From NCBI RefSeq assembly GCF_052115445.1, contig NZ_JBFRGR010000013.1, positions 121,196 to 185,195 of the forward strand: 64,000 bases of DNA. The letters are read 5' to 3'. The notes beneath the pieces were generated by a model that saw nothing but the letters and a program-made list of their open reading frames with translations, was not told where the DNA came from and did not search any database. A program made the translations under genes and the position numbers. Below are positions 25,994 to 35,151 of this stretch, one piece after another. The stretch's first letter is position 1. Each line of letters begins with the position of its first letter. This DNA comes from Paenibacillus_E sp052115445. Its GTDB lineage: Bacteria; Bacillota; Bacilli; Paenibacillales; NBRC-103111.

Positions 25994-28561
25994 TTATTTC
26001 ACAGCTGCAGCCAGCATACGAAGGACGGCCACGACAACTTCGGCTCTTGTCGCTTTCTCATTCGGTGCGAAGGTATTGCCCTCACGACCGTTTACGATCC
26101 CATTTGCCGCGGCTTGGGCAACGAAACTTCTCGCCCACCCAGGGATGCTCGCATCATCAGCGAAGCTCGTTGTTGCTGAACCATTCTCAACCAACTTCAT
26201 CGCACGTCCCAGAATTGAAACAATTTCAGCACGCGTAATGAGTTGATTAGGACGAATGGTATTGTCTTCATAGCCAGTCAACCAACCCGCGTTGACCGCG
26301 CTATTCATATCGGCTAATGCCCAGGCTGGAATTTGGCTAGCATCTGAGAAGCCTGCATTCGTTGTATTTCCTTGTACATGTAAGGCTCTCGCCATTATGG
26401 CTACGAATTCTGCACGTGAAATCGCACGATTAGGCAAATAAGAACCGTCTTCATACCCATTGATGATCCCTTGTGTCACACCTTCCTGCAGCTGCTTCTC
26501 TGCCCAGTGTCCTGTAATATCTTTCCACTTGGAATCAATTTTAAAGGCTGTCAACGAATGAGCTGGGAACGTGTACGTAAAGTGATCGCCGTTGATGTTC
26601 ATCTTCGCGGTATCAATCTTCACCGTATTCGGTTTCGCATCCGTGTTGATGGAGTCCAGCTTGTCCCCATTCAAGGTCCAAGCCTCTGCTGTCCCCGCTG
26701 TGTAATCCTTCAACTGCACATCGGAGCTAACGGCATCCGTTGCATCCTGGTTAAGAACGATGACATACAGATCGTTTCCCGTTGCTGAAGCCACCGTCAT
26801 CAATTTATTGATGTTACGCTCTTCTTTATTGTAGGTAATTGCACGCACCGGATTGTTGGCAATGACAGATGCTACTTGGTTCTCGCCACTCATAGCTGTA
26901 AACATCTTGTACATATGGGCAGACGCAGAAGGCAAGAAGGAATACGTATCGAAGAGTGCCATCGGAACCGCTGATTTATTTTCGAACCATCTGTCAATTA
27001 AAGAATGTCTTAACGCATACTCGATGTCCATATCCATGAACTGCATCAGCATATTGGCTGTTTGCAGCGTTGCACCTAAAGATCCCTCATACAAGAGTGC
27101 GGATTTGGTAACGCCATTCTCGTCTTTGTACATCTTCATCTCAGAATCATGAAGACCGAATTCCGTGACAATCGCTTTCAGATCACGCCCAGAATACTTC
27201 GTAGATAACTCTTCCACTTCTTTCACTTCTTTGATTTTATCCTCCGAAGCAGCGATAAAATAATTGTTGTACGTAGCTATATCATTCGGATTGTAGGCGA
27301 TTTGACCTGTCATATCGAACGTATACGGATGTACAACAACGCCGTCATAAGGGACTTTGCTGCCGAAGGTTTTAATCGCATACTCTTTATCCATCGCACT
27401 ATAGATCTTAATCGAAGGATCAACAGCTTTCATTTTCGTATAAAATTCACCAAAACCTGCATGTGTTGTCTGATAGCTGATTCGGACTTCTTTCCCATCT
27501 GCCAGAATATTCCCATTGCTGCCACCGCTGCCAAAAGTAATAGCGCCTGACTTTTCATCCAGCGTATAGACATTTTTATCGCCTGCACCAACCAAATTAG
27601 TCACGCGAGTCCACGTTTCACCAACCCAATCCGATTTCCCAGTTGCTGTGTTATACACATTGTTTCCAACCGATACCGCTACAGGTGTACCTACATCAAT
27701 CGGTGCGTAGTACGCATACTTCACTTGATTAGGCTTGCCATTGCTTTTGGACGCATCCGTCGGATCTGCCTTATTCGTTCCATCCCGCCAATCATCTATA
27801 CCGCCAGTCTTCTGTAGTGTAAACTTCACTGTTCCGCCATTCGCATAGAGATAGGCTATGCGATCATTTCTGTCCATGGCTAGGAGCGTCGGGTCGGTAG
27901 ATACCAATTGCCCTTCCATCCAATACGTTTGGGAGTTGAAGAAATTTACTTCATTTCCCATTTCAAACGTTTTGATGTTATACGGCGCTGGGTGCCCATT
28001 CTCAGCTCGCTTCATCGCCCATGGATGCGCAACATCTGCTGGGGCATTCAGGTACTCAACCAAGTCAGCAGCATCCTGTGGATTCCCGTTCCCGATGTTA
28101 TACACGTACGGTGTGACATAGCCATGTTTTTCAGAGAACTGCATCGCTTCATCTAAGCCGAAATTCGGTTTCTCAGGTCCATTTCCTAAGTAGGGATTGA
28201 TTTGATTCATCCTTTGTTCCGTTGGTCCAATTGAACGCTTCCACCAAAATAGATTCGAAGTCGTCCCTCCTGGATAGCGAACAGCTTTCAGTCCAATATC
28301 CTTCACGACTTTATCAAACTCAGGGAACACACGCTTTTCCTTCGCATCCCACATGCCCACACCATCAACGAAATAGCGGTGATTTACACCGAATAGACCA
28401 GGTTGAATTGGATGCTTTACATCACTTGGGTTTACGGTAATTTGTGTCGTCGTTGCCTCCGCAGCAGCTGCGCTCAGAGGTGCGATTGTACCCCCGACTA
28501 GCATCGAAGTACCCAGAACAAGACTCGTGAATCCGCTTACATTTTTCTTTAATTTAACCAT
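25994..28561 (-). CDS. S-layer-anchored glycoside hydrolase (clan GH-A, arabinofuranosidase-like) with three SLH domains
   Basis: An 855-residue secreted enzyme. Its signal peptide (1-34) ends around SAAAA. The catalytic part resembles clan GH-A alpha-L-arabinofuranosidases: VRYPGGTTSNLFWW (94-107), acid/base candidate Glu204 in EMGNEVNFF, and nucleophile candidate Glu467 in VTEFGLHD. Between them is an inserted beta-rich segment (about 235-365). A beta domain (570-675) precedes three SLH modules (about 680-727, 738-790, 800-850), which bind pyruvylated wall polymer and hold the enzyme on the cell surface. It is the last gene of a sulfatase/ABC operon. The exact GH family and sugar are not certain. 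Confidence 0.82.
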   Translation of the reverse strand: MVKLKKNVSGFTSLVLGTSMLVGGTIAPLSAAAAEATTTQITVNPSDVKHPIQPGLFGVNHRYFVDGVGMWDAKEKRVFPEFDKVVKDIGLKAVRYPGGTTSNLFWWKRSIGPTEQRMNQINPYLGNGPEKPNFGLDEAMQFSEKHGYVTPYVYNIGNGNPQDAADLVEYLNAPADVAHPWAMKRAENGHPAPYNIKTFEMGNEVNFFNSQTYWMEGQLVSTDPTLLAMDRNDRIAYLYANGGTVKFTLQKTGGIDDWRDGTNKADPTDASKSNGKPNQVKYAYYAPIDVGTPVAVSVGNNVYNTATGKSDWVGETWTRVTNLVGAGDKNVYTLDEKSGAITFGSGGSNGNILADGKEVRISYQTTHAGFGEFYTKMKAVDPSIKIYSAMDKEYAIKTFGSKVPYDGVVVHPYTFDMTGQIAYNPNDIATYNNYFIAASEDKIKEVKEVEELSTKYSGRDLKAIVTEFGLHDSEMKMYKDENGVTKSALLYEGSLGATLQTANMLMQFMDMDIEYALRHSLIDRWFENKSAVPMALFDTYSFLPSASAHMYKMFTAMSGENQVASVIANNPVRAITYNKEERNINKLMTVASATGNDLYVIVLNQDATDAVSSDVQLKDYTAGTAEAWTLNGDKLDSINTDAKPNTVKIDTAKMNINGDHFTYTFPAHSLTAFKIDSKWKDITGHWAEKQLQEGVTQGIINGYEDGSYLPNRAISRAEFVAIMARALHVQGNTTNAGFSDASQIPAWALADMNSAVNAGWLTGYEDNTIRPNQLITRAEIVSILGRAMKLVENGSATTSFADDASIPGWARSFVAQAAANGIVNGREGNTFAPNEKATRAEVVVAVLRMLAAAVK

Positions 28562-28645
28562 CGTAACCTCCCTGAAGCTGTTTTTGTTATAGTAAACGAA
28601 AGGAAGGTCCTAGTAGCAGGATTAATTTGGACCTTCCTGACGATG

Positions 28646-30145
28646 TTACTCTAAACCAAGACGTACATATTGCTCATCTGGTGAATCGTGATCAGCTAAT
28701 GCTTTGCGCAGGAGCTCCATCATGTGTTGCTCTATCACTTCATCCTGGATAGGATGATGCTGTCCATAATCTTCACTGTTATCGTAAAGCAGACTCTCCC
28801 GAATAAGCGCACCATTGATATGAAAAGCTTGCGTTTGGTCCTTCATCTGTACATTACTTCCAGCGATTTTATAAACAGGGAAGTCCGTCCACTTGAGGAA
28901 GGGTCCCATTTCAATTTGACTTTTGTCCACAATTTGCTCCGCGCCATAGTAATGACCAATGGTAGTTAACATGGAGCCATAGAAGTATATGGGAGAATTA
29001 TTCGCAAGTGGTGAAGCTCGGAAATACGTATACTTCCCATCCGTAATGTTCACATTTTTACCGAAGTAGCCGTAAATGGCGCTATCTCGAATCGACTCGG
29101 ACTCTCCGCTCAGCAGCGGTATCCACGATTTTCCATGCAGCTTGTTCCGGCATGTATTTGGATCCACTCCGAAGTGTTCTAAAAGCGTAGGAAATACATC
29201 GATATTTTGTGTTAAAGCATCAATCCGCTTCCCCGCACAATCGCTCCCTGGCACATGCACCATCAGTGGAATATGGCAAATTTCGTTGTACGCTGGCATG
29301 ACATTTTTGGCCATAAAATTGTGCTCGCCTAGCAGATAGCCGTGGTCAGATGTAAAGATCAGCATCGTATCATCCCACATGCCATTGGCATCCATCTTAT
29401 CTAGCAACTTTCCTACCCAGCGATCCGTCATTGTCAAAAGTGCGGCATATCGTTTGCGAATGTGCTGAACCGCATCTTCCGGTACGTTTACTTGTCCATA
29501 CTCTGGCCAATAGTAGGAGGGACCCTCATAATCATCCCCGTAATTCGTCAGCTCTTGCTCTGGCAAGTCGAATGGTTCATGCGGATCGAAAGCCTCCACC
29601 CATAAAAGGAAGTTATCTTCATCCTTGTTGTTATTTAACCAATCAATTGCTGACTTAATGGTCTTGGGTGAAGAATAGTCCTCTTCCGTTTGGAATTGTG
29701 TACGATTCAACGCGTACTGTGGCAAATATTTGCCAATTTGCTCTGGCTTCTCCGGCGGCGTCACCTTCGATACCCAAGTATCCAACTCTTGTCCTCGAAT
29801 GAAATCATACGTATTGAACTGTTGGCAGTAGTTCTCCCCGCCTACGCGGAAATAATGGTAATGATCTGTTGATATGTGTGAAAAGATACCGTTATCCCGT
29901 AATACTTCCGGCAGGGATTGATCAAATGGCTCCAAGGGGCCCCAATTTCGTTCTAGAAAACCAAGCCGCCCAGTCATCATATCGCGGCGTGCCGGCATGC
30001 AGGGGAGCGAGCCTGCCCAATGGTTCGTGAACACAGCCGACTTCTCGGCAATTCTGTCGATATTCGGTGTCTCCACACCTTCTGCACCATAGGCACTGAG
30101 ATAGTGCCTATTGACGGAGTCCATTAGCAAAACAATTGCTTTCAT
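28646..30145 (-). CDS. Sulfatase (type I, formylglycine-dependent), cytoplasmic
   Basis: A 499-residue alkaline-phosphatase-fold sulfatase. The N-terminus has VLLMDSVNRHYLSAYG with a metal-binding Asp, then the modification motif CMPARRDMMTGR (Cys49, Pro51, Arg53), where Cys becomes formylglycine. FTSDHGYLLGEHN (about 265-277) supplies further metal and catalytic residues. No signal peptide is present, so it should act on sulfated sugars after import. No maturase (FGE or anaerobic SME) is encoded in the window. It lies 33 bases after an ABC permease and 84 bases before the SLH-hydrolase, in one operon. Confidence 0.9.
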   Translation of the reverse strand: MKAIVLLMDSVNRHYLSAYGAEGVETPNIDRIAEKSAVFTNHWAGSLPCMPARRDMMTGRLGFLERNWGPLEPFDQSLPEVLRDNGIFSHISTDHYHYFRVGGENYCQQFNTYDFIRGQELDTWVSKVTPPEKPEQIGKYLPQYALNRTQFQTEEDYSSPKTIKSAIDWLNNNKDEDNFLLWVEAFDPHEPFDLPEQELTNYGDDYEGPSYYWPEYGQVNVPEDAVQHIRKRYAALLTMTDRWVGKLLDKMDANGMWDDTMLIFTSDHGYLLGEHNFMAKNVMPAYNEICHIPLMVHVPGSDCAGKRIDALTQNIDVFPTLLEHFGVDPNTCRNKLHGKSWIPLLSGESESIRDSAIYGYFGKNVNITDGKYTYFRASPLANNSPIYFYGSMLTTIGHYYGAEQIVDKSQIEMGPFLKWTDFPVYKIAGSNVQMKDQTQAFHINGALIRESLLYDNSEDYGQHHPIQDEVIEQHMMELLRKALADHDSPDEQYVRLGLE

Positions 30146-30178
30146 CCTGAATTCCCCTTCTTTCTCTACGCTTGTAAA

Positions 30179-31042
30179 TTAGCCTTTGATACCCGATGTA
30201 ACAATACCTTCAACGAAGTATTTCTGTGTAAATAAGAAGAGAATGAGCAATGGTAAAATAATAAGTGTGGTTGCAGACATCAACAGATTCCACTGCACTT
30301 GTGTCTCATCCCGGAACATCGTGAGCGCAAGTTGAACGGTTTTCATCGAATCCGCGTTCGTCACGATCAGCGGCCATGTGTATTCATTCCACGACTGCGT
30401 AGCCTTTAGTGCAATCAAAGTAGCAAAGATTGGCTTACTTACTGGGACATAGATATGCATGAATGTTTGGAAGCGTGTTAAGCCATCAATTTTCGCAGCA
30501 TCATCCAGTTCTTTCGGAAAGCCGAGATAGAACTGTCTGAACAAAAACACTCCGAAGGAACCAGCTACATAAGGCGCAATCAAGCCCATATAGGAGTTAA
30601 TCCACCCTAAGCCGCCTTGCCCTAAGAAATCATTTCCACCCGCGAACGGGACATGTCTCAGAATTAAGAACACGGGAATCATGGTCACTTGTGGAGGAAT
30701 CATAAGTCCAATCAAAGAGATTAAGAAGAGCAAATCTCGTCCTTTGAAATTCAATCTAGCAAAGCTGTAACCCGCAATGGAGTTTAGTAACAAACTGACT
30801 ACAACCGTGATCATGGTAACAAAGAGCGAATTGAAAAAGTAGCGACTCCAGTTCCCACGCGACATGGCTTCCACGTAGTTATGCCAGACGAATGTTTTGG
30901 GGAAGAAGATAAAGCTTGGTGACATGATGTCTCCCATTGTTTTGAGCGATGTCAGTACCATGAGTAGAAAAGGAAAAATCATGAGAAGCGAAAAAATCAG
31001 AACAATAATGGAGAGCGCAATTTTGGGTTTGGTTTGTTCCAT
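30179..31042 (-). CDS. Carbohydrate ABC transporter permease (MalG type)
   Basis: A 287-residue inner-membrane permease of the carbohydrate-uptake-1 family. It has six predicted transmembrane segments and the EAA-type loop ELDDAAKIDGLTRFQTF (about 185-201), which docks the ATPase. It pairs with the MalF-type permease 19 bases upstream. No ATPase is encoded in the operon, so a shared MsmX-like ATPase elsewhere probably energises it, as is common in Bacillales. Confidence 0.92.
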   Translation of the reverse strand: MEQTKPKIALSIIVLIFSLLMIFPFLLMVLTSLKTMGDIMSPSFIFFPKTFVWHNYVEAMSRGNWSRYFFNSLFVTMITVVVSLLLNSIAGYSFARLNFKGRDLLFLISLIGLMIPPQVTMIPVFLILRHVPFAGGNDFLGQGGLGWINSYMGLIAPYVAGSFGVFLFRQFYLGFPKELDDAAKIDGLTRFQTFMHIYVPVSKPIFATLIALKATQSWNEYTWPLIVTNADSMKTVQLALTMFRDETQVQWNLLMSATTLIILPLLILFLFTQKYFVEGIVTSGIKG

Positions 31043-31061
31043 TTTTCATCAACCACCTTAT

Positions 31062-31979
31062 TTAATCGATGTCATTACCTTGGCCATATTTGAAATTGAC
31101 GATGGTAATAACCGCAATAATTCCAAGTAAAACCGTTGCCATTGCTGAAGAGTATCCTAGCTGGAATTCCCCGAAAGCTCGGTTATATATTTGATGAACA
31201 ATTGTAGTCGTCGAATTCATCGGACCGCCGTTTGTTAAAATTTTGATCTGTTCGAATACATTGAAATTATTAATAAGTCCCGTAATTAGAAGGAAGAAGG
31301 TAATCGGCTTAAGCATTGGAACCGTAATTCGGAAAAACTTCTGAAGCGTACTAGCCCCGTCTACGGAAGCTGCTTCGTATAAATCCCGCGGTACACCTTG
31401 AAGACCTGCTAAATAAATCACCATGTTGTAGCCTACGAATTTCCAAATCCCCATAATAATAAGGGCAACCATCGCCCAGTTCGGGTCATACAACCATTGC
31501 TTGCCTGCGATATGGAAAAATCCGAGTACACTGTTCGCAATGCCGCGAGATGGTTCATAAATCCACAACCAAATCATCGATACAGCAACCATGGATGTCA
31601 CATGCGGTGTGAAAAATCCTGTTCGGAAAAACGAAAGCCCGATTAATTTATTGTTCAATAAGCTGGCGAAAATTAAGCCGAGTCCTAGTGTAAAGATGAG
31701 CGTAAAGAATGTGTATATGAACGTATTTTTGAGCGAGATCCAAAAAAACTTATCTCCCCACAAAATTTTGTAATTTTTGAACCCGATAAAATCCATGCTG
31801 TTCATGTCATAGTTCGTGAAGCTGAGATAAATGTTCATGAGAATCGGAACTAACACAAAAATAAGCAAGAAGAAATAAAATGGCGCGATAAGTACATATC
31901 CGATGGGATCGCTATCAAGCTGTCCCTTCTTCACTTTTGGAACAGTTGAAGCTTCACGAGGTGCTAGGCTTGCATTCAT
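31062..31979 (-). CDS. Carbohydrate ABC transporter permease (MalF/UgpA type)
   Basis: A 305-residue permease with an N-terminal cytoplasmic tail, transmembrane segments from about residue 27, and the ATPase-docking loop DLYEAASVDGASTLQKFF (about 199-216). It belongs between the substrate-binding lipoprotein and the MalG-type partner in the glycan operon. A long hairpin (32017-32059) separates it from the binding-protein gene, so the two parts may be expressed at different levels. Confidence 0.92.
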   Translation of the reverse strand: MNASLAPREASTVPKVKKGQLDSDPIGYVLIAPFYFFLLIFVLVPILMNIYLSFTNYDMNSMDFIGFKNYKILWGDKFFWISLKNTFIYTFFTLIFTLGLGLIFASLLNNKLIGLSFFRTGFFTPHVTSMVAVSMIWLWIYEPSRGIANSVLGFFHIAGKQWLYDPNWAMVALIIMGIWKFVGYNMVIYLAGLQGVPRDLYEAASVDGASTLQKFFRITVPMLKPITFFLLITGLINNFNVFEQIKILTNGGPMNSTTTIVHQIYNRAFGEFQLGYSSAMATVLLGIIAVITIVNFKYGQGNDID

Positions 31980-32016
31980 GGTGACTCTCCTTCCAGCCTG
32001 TTAACGGAGTAAGATG

Positions 32017-32059
32017 AGCGGGCAGACAGCTCCGATGAATCACTGTCTGAAAGCCCGCT
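32017..32059 (-). terminator. Intercistronic hairpin between binding protein and permease genes
   Basis: AGCGGGCAGACAG (32017-32029) pairs with CTGTCT...GCCCGCT (32043-32059) with a small bulge. There is no long T-tract, so it is more likely an attenuator or mRNA-stabilising hairpin that favours the upstream binding-protein transcript. Confidence 0.6.
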
Positions 32060-32083
32060 TGCTTCTTCCTGATTTAACGAAAT

Positions 32084-33415
32084 TTATTTAGCTATATTTT
32101 TGAGTTCATTTTGAAGATTTTCTTGTGCATCTTTGAGTGCTTGTTCAGGTGTTTTCTTCTTGCTGATCGCTTCTTCATAGGATTGGATGATGTATTTGTT
32201 ATACAAAGCCAACCAAGGCACAACTGGCTTACCTTTTCCATTGTTTACATAATCGAGCAATACGCTGTTGAATGCTGGATCTTCATCTGTAAATTGTTTG
32301 CCAAGTGACTTCTTGACCACAGGGATTTTCAAATCTTTATAACGCTTCCAAACTTGCTCGTTGGACATCATGAATTTAATAAATTCGAAGGACTCATCTT
32401 TATGCTTACTTGCGTTTCCAATTGTGAATAGACGGTAGCCATTGAAGCCTACTTTTGTTTCTTTTTGAAGTACTGGAGCGAAACCTAACTTGTCTTTCAA
32501 GTCTGGATTGTTTTTGATCAGGTTGCTGATTCCACTTGTTTGCAGGAACGACATCGCCGATTTACCGCTTACAAAAGGAATTTCATCTTTCTTCTGATAA
32601 TTGTAAGGAATGCTTACTTTCTTGTTGTTCAACTCCACTAAGTATTTCAGACCATCAACGGCTTTCGCATCATTCAGATCAGGTACGCTTTGCGCCTCGT
32701 CGATGAGCTTTGCACCATTCTGGCGAAGGAACGGTTCAACGAATACGTCTGCGGACGTAAGTGGAATATCAAAGCCTGCACGCGTTACATTTCCATTTGC
32801 GTCCCTCTTAGTAAGCTTCTCCGCGTAGCTTGCAAGCTCGTCCCAGTTCGCTGGTGGTTTGTTCGGATCAAGGCCTGCTTCTTGGAAATAGTCTTTACGA
32901 TATGTCAGAATTTCAGGTGCTGGGAAGAATCCTAAGCCTAATGTTTTGTTCTGATATTTACCTGCGTTCAAAGCACTATCCATGATATCTGCTTTTTGAT
33001 CCCACTTATCGATGTATGCATCTAATGGAGCAAAGTCGCCTTTCGCCCCTCTTGTTCCCATGAAAGCAAGGTAGGCAGAAAAAATATCTGGCATTGTGCC
33101 ACTTAGCTTCGCAGAGTTCAGCTTGGTATCAATATCCTCAGCTGCAGATGGAAGCACGGTTGTTTCGATCGTGACATTCGGGTGAAGCTTTTCGAATTCT
33201 CTAGCGGCGTTGTTGAAATATTCATCATTGGCCTTATCTGCGCCCGGGAACCAGAACGTTAGTTTAACAGGATCTTTGCTCGCTGCAGCAGGAGTCCCCG
33301 TTGCTGTTTTCGCTGTTTCGGTTGCTGCTGGCTTGTCTGTCGAGCTACATCCAGCTAATAGTCCTCCTGCAATGACCGTACTTAGAGATAAAGCGGTTAC
33401 TTTTTTGATATTCAT
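32084..33415 (-). CDS. Extracellular carbohydrate-binding lipoprotein of ABC transporter
   Basis: A 443-residue family 1 solute-binding protein. Its signal ends in the lipobox LLAGC (Cys about 23), followed by a Thr/Ala linker. Mature features include VKLTFWFPGADKAND and a C-terminal lobe with FIKFMMSNEQVWKRY. I use ATG 33415 because GGGGAG lies 9 bases upstream; the longer frame starts at TTG 33424. First gene of the five-gene glycan operon. A near-consensus cre site lies 67 bases upstream. Ligand unknown, but the operon's sulfatase suggests a sulfated oligosaccharide. Confidence 0.9.
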   Translation of the reverse strand: MNIKKVTALSLSTVIAGGLLAGCSSTDKPAATETAKTATGTPAAASKDPVKLTFWFPGADKANDEYFNNAAREFEKLHPNVTIETTVLPSAAEDIDTKLNSAKLSGTMPDIFSAYLAFMGTRGAKGDFAPLDAYIDKWDQKADIMDSALNAGKYQNKTLGLGFFPAPEILTYRKDYFQEAGLDPNKPPANWDELASYAEKLTKRDANGNVTRAGFDIPLTSADVFVEPFLRQNGAKLIDEAQSVPDLNDAKAVDGLKYLVELNNKKVSIPYNYQKKDEIPFVSGKSAMSFLQTSGISNLIKNNPDLKDKLGFAPVLQKETKVGFNGYRLFTIGNASKHKDESFEFIKFMMSNEQVWKRYKDLKIPVVKKSLGKQFTDEDPAFNSVLLDYVNNGKGKPVVPWLALYNKYIIQSYEEAISKKKTPEQALKDAQENLQNELKNIAK

Positions 33416-33481
33416 TTTATACAACTCCCCTATTGTGCTTTTGTGTAGTATTTGAATCTCATTGGCCTACTTCATTATTAT

Positions 33482-33495
33482 AGATAGCGCTTTCT
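33482..33495 (-). promoter_or_regulatory. CcpA cre site upstream of the glycan operon
   Basis: AGAAAGCGCTATCT on the minus strand matches the Bacillales cre consensus (TGWAARCGYTWNCW) at 13 of 14 positions, including the central CG. It lies 67-80 bases upstream of the binding-protein start, where CcpA would repress in the presence of preferred sugars. Confidence 0.7.
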
Positions 33496-33644
33496 TTTGC
33501 GTGAAGAAATGAAAATTAGATCATTTGTTTAGTTTTTCAGTAGTTTTTCCCATTAGATTCCCAATTACTTGAATCGCATCTCCAAACTAATAAAATATTT
33601 TGGTAACTCCTCGATATATTTAGATTGGCTACTTCAACAGGAAA

Positions 33645-33671
33645 CAAAAAAAGCCCGCGCATGGCGCGAGC
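33645..33671 (-). terminator. Terminator of the amino-acid ABC operon
   Basis: On the minus strand GCTCGCGCC pairs with GCGCGGGC around a 2-3 base loop, followed by TTTTTTTG. It lies 17 bases past the ATPase stop codon. Confidence 0.88.
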
Positions 33672-33687
33672 CTCCTCCTATATATCC

Positions 33688-34419
33688 CTATAGCACTTTG
33701 GACAAAAACGATTTCGTACGTTCCTGAGTCGGTGCCTCAAAAATTTGTTTCGGGTTGCCTTCCTCGACAATAACTCCTTGCTCCATGAACATGACGCGAT
33801 CGCCAACTTCACGCGCGAAGCCCATTTCATGCGTCACGACAACCATTGTCATACCTTCTTTGGCCAATTGTTTCATAACCGCAAGCACTTCGCCTACCAT
33901 CTCTGGATCAAGCGCGGAAGTGGGTTCATCGAACAACATGATCTTCGGCTCCATCGCAAGTGCACGTGCAATCGCAACACGCTGAGCTTGACCACCGGAT
34001 AAAGAATCCGGAAGTGCGTTTGCTTTGTCTGCAAGTCCAACTTTGGCCAAAAGCTCCAAGGCTTTCTTCCGTGCTTTATCCTCCGGCCATTTCCGTACCT
34101 GGATTGGCGCAAGCATAATATTATCAATAACCTTCATATGAGGGAATAAGTGAAACCGCTGAAAAACCATACCTAATTCCATGCGGATCTCGTTAATTTT
34201 GTTCGCAGGGTCCATGAGATTGCGACCCTCAATCGTGATCGTTCCACCATTGGGCTGCTCCAGCAGATTCAAGCAACGTAAGAAAGTAGATTTCCCGGAT
34301 CCGGAAGGACCAATTACAACCAGCACTTCTTGGTGCCGAATTTCCGTACTAATGTCACGAAGAACAACGTTATCTCCGAACGCTTTTTTCAAGTTCTTAA
34401 CTTCTATTAAAGCCGTCAT
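33688..34419 (-). CDS. Polar amino-acid ABC transporter ATPase (GlnQ type)
   Basis: A 243-residue ATPase with Walker A GPSGSGKST, signature LSGGQAQRVAIARALA, Walker B IMLFDEPTSALDPE and H-loop VVTHEMGFA, typical of polar amino-acid importers. ATG 34419 is chosen for its AGGAG site 8 bases upstream; a longer frame to 34446 lies inside the permease gene. It starts 1 base after the permease stop and is the last gene of its operon. Amino-acid specificity cannot be decided from sequence. Confidence 0.93.
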   Translation of the reverse strand: MTALIEVKNLKKAFGDNVVLRDISTEIRHQEVLVVIGPSGSGKSTFLRCLNLLEQPNGGTITIEGRNLMDPANKINEIRMELGMVFQRFHLFPHMKVIDNIMLAPIQVRKWPEDKARKKALELLAKVGLADKANALPDSLSGGQAQRVAIARALAMEPKIMLFDEPTSALDPEMVGEVLAVMKQLAKEGMTMVVVTHEMGFAREVGDRVMFMEQGVIVEEGNPKQIFEAPTQERTKSFLSKVL

Positions 34420-34420
34420 A

Positions 34421-35068
34421 TTATACTCTCCTTTCGATATAGCCAAGAAGCTTGCTAAGAGAGTAAGTAAGAATGAAATAAATAAGTGCAGCTGTCAAAT
34501 ATGGCTCCCATACTTTGAAATATTGGCTGCGCATCGCGTTCGACCAATACATCAACTCAGGCGCTGCGATAATGGCGAATAACGAGGAATCCTTGATAAG
34601 TACGATGAATTCATTCCCGAAAGGCGGAATCATCCGTTTGATCGCTTGCGGTAAAATAACCGATTTCATCGTTTGGAAATGCGTCATGCCTAGAGAATGC
34701 GCGGCTTCCGTCTGGCCTTTATCAATCGATTGAATACCTGCACGGAAAATCTCCGCCATATACCCCGCCGAATTCAAGGACAATGCCACGATGGAAGCAA
34801 TGATGGGGTTTGTTGACCCTAAAAACAAAGGAACAACCCCAAAGTGAACAAGCAATATTTGAACCAGCAACGGAGTGCCGCGGAAGAAGTTAACATATAT
34901 ACTTGTCGGCCATCTCAAATAGCCGCGGTGTGACATTTTACCTAAACCAACTGCCAGACCCAAAACAGAGCCGAAACAGATGGAGAGAATGGAAATACCA
35001 ATCGTCCATAGCGTACCTTTCAGCAGCAAGGGGACATAATCAAGAATAATATCAAACCGAAAATCCAT
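34421..35068 (-). CDS. Polar amino-acid ABC transporter permease
   Basis: A 215-residue HisM/GlnP-type permease beginning MDFRFDIILDYVPLLLKG, with about five transmembrane segments. The docking loop contains EAAHSLGMTHFQTMKSVILPQA (about 131-152; conserved EAA and G). I use 35068, where GGAAAGGAAG lies just upstream; a start at 35086 is not supported by a ribosome site. It probably forms a homodimer, since only one permease is encoded. Separated from the binding-protein gene by a hairpin. Confidence 0.92.
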   Translation of the reverse strand: MDFRFDIILDYVPLLLKGTLWTIGISILSICFGSVLGLAVGLGKMSHRGYLRWPTSIYVNFFRGTPLLVQILLVHFGVVPLFLGSTNPIIASIVALSLNSAGYMAEIFRAGIQSIDKGQTEAAHSLGMTHFQTMKSVILPQAIKRMIPPFGNEFIVLIKDSSLFAIIAAPELMYWSNAMRSQYFKVWEPYLTAALIYFILTYSLSKLLGYIERRV

Positions 35069-35110
35069 TCCACACTTCCTTTCCATGTATTATTCTGCTA
35101 CTCACAGAAG

Positions 35111-35145
35111 AAAAGCATGCGTAAGGTTGAGTCACGCATGCTTTT
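35111..35145. terminator. Hairpin between amino-acid binding protein and permease genes
   Basis: AAAAGCATGCGT (35111-35122) pairs perfectly with ACGCATGCTTTT (35134-35145). As an internal terminator it would yield more binding-protein mRNA than permease/ATPase mRNA. Confidence 0.75.
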
Positions 35146-35151
35146 GAACTT

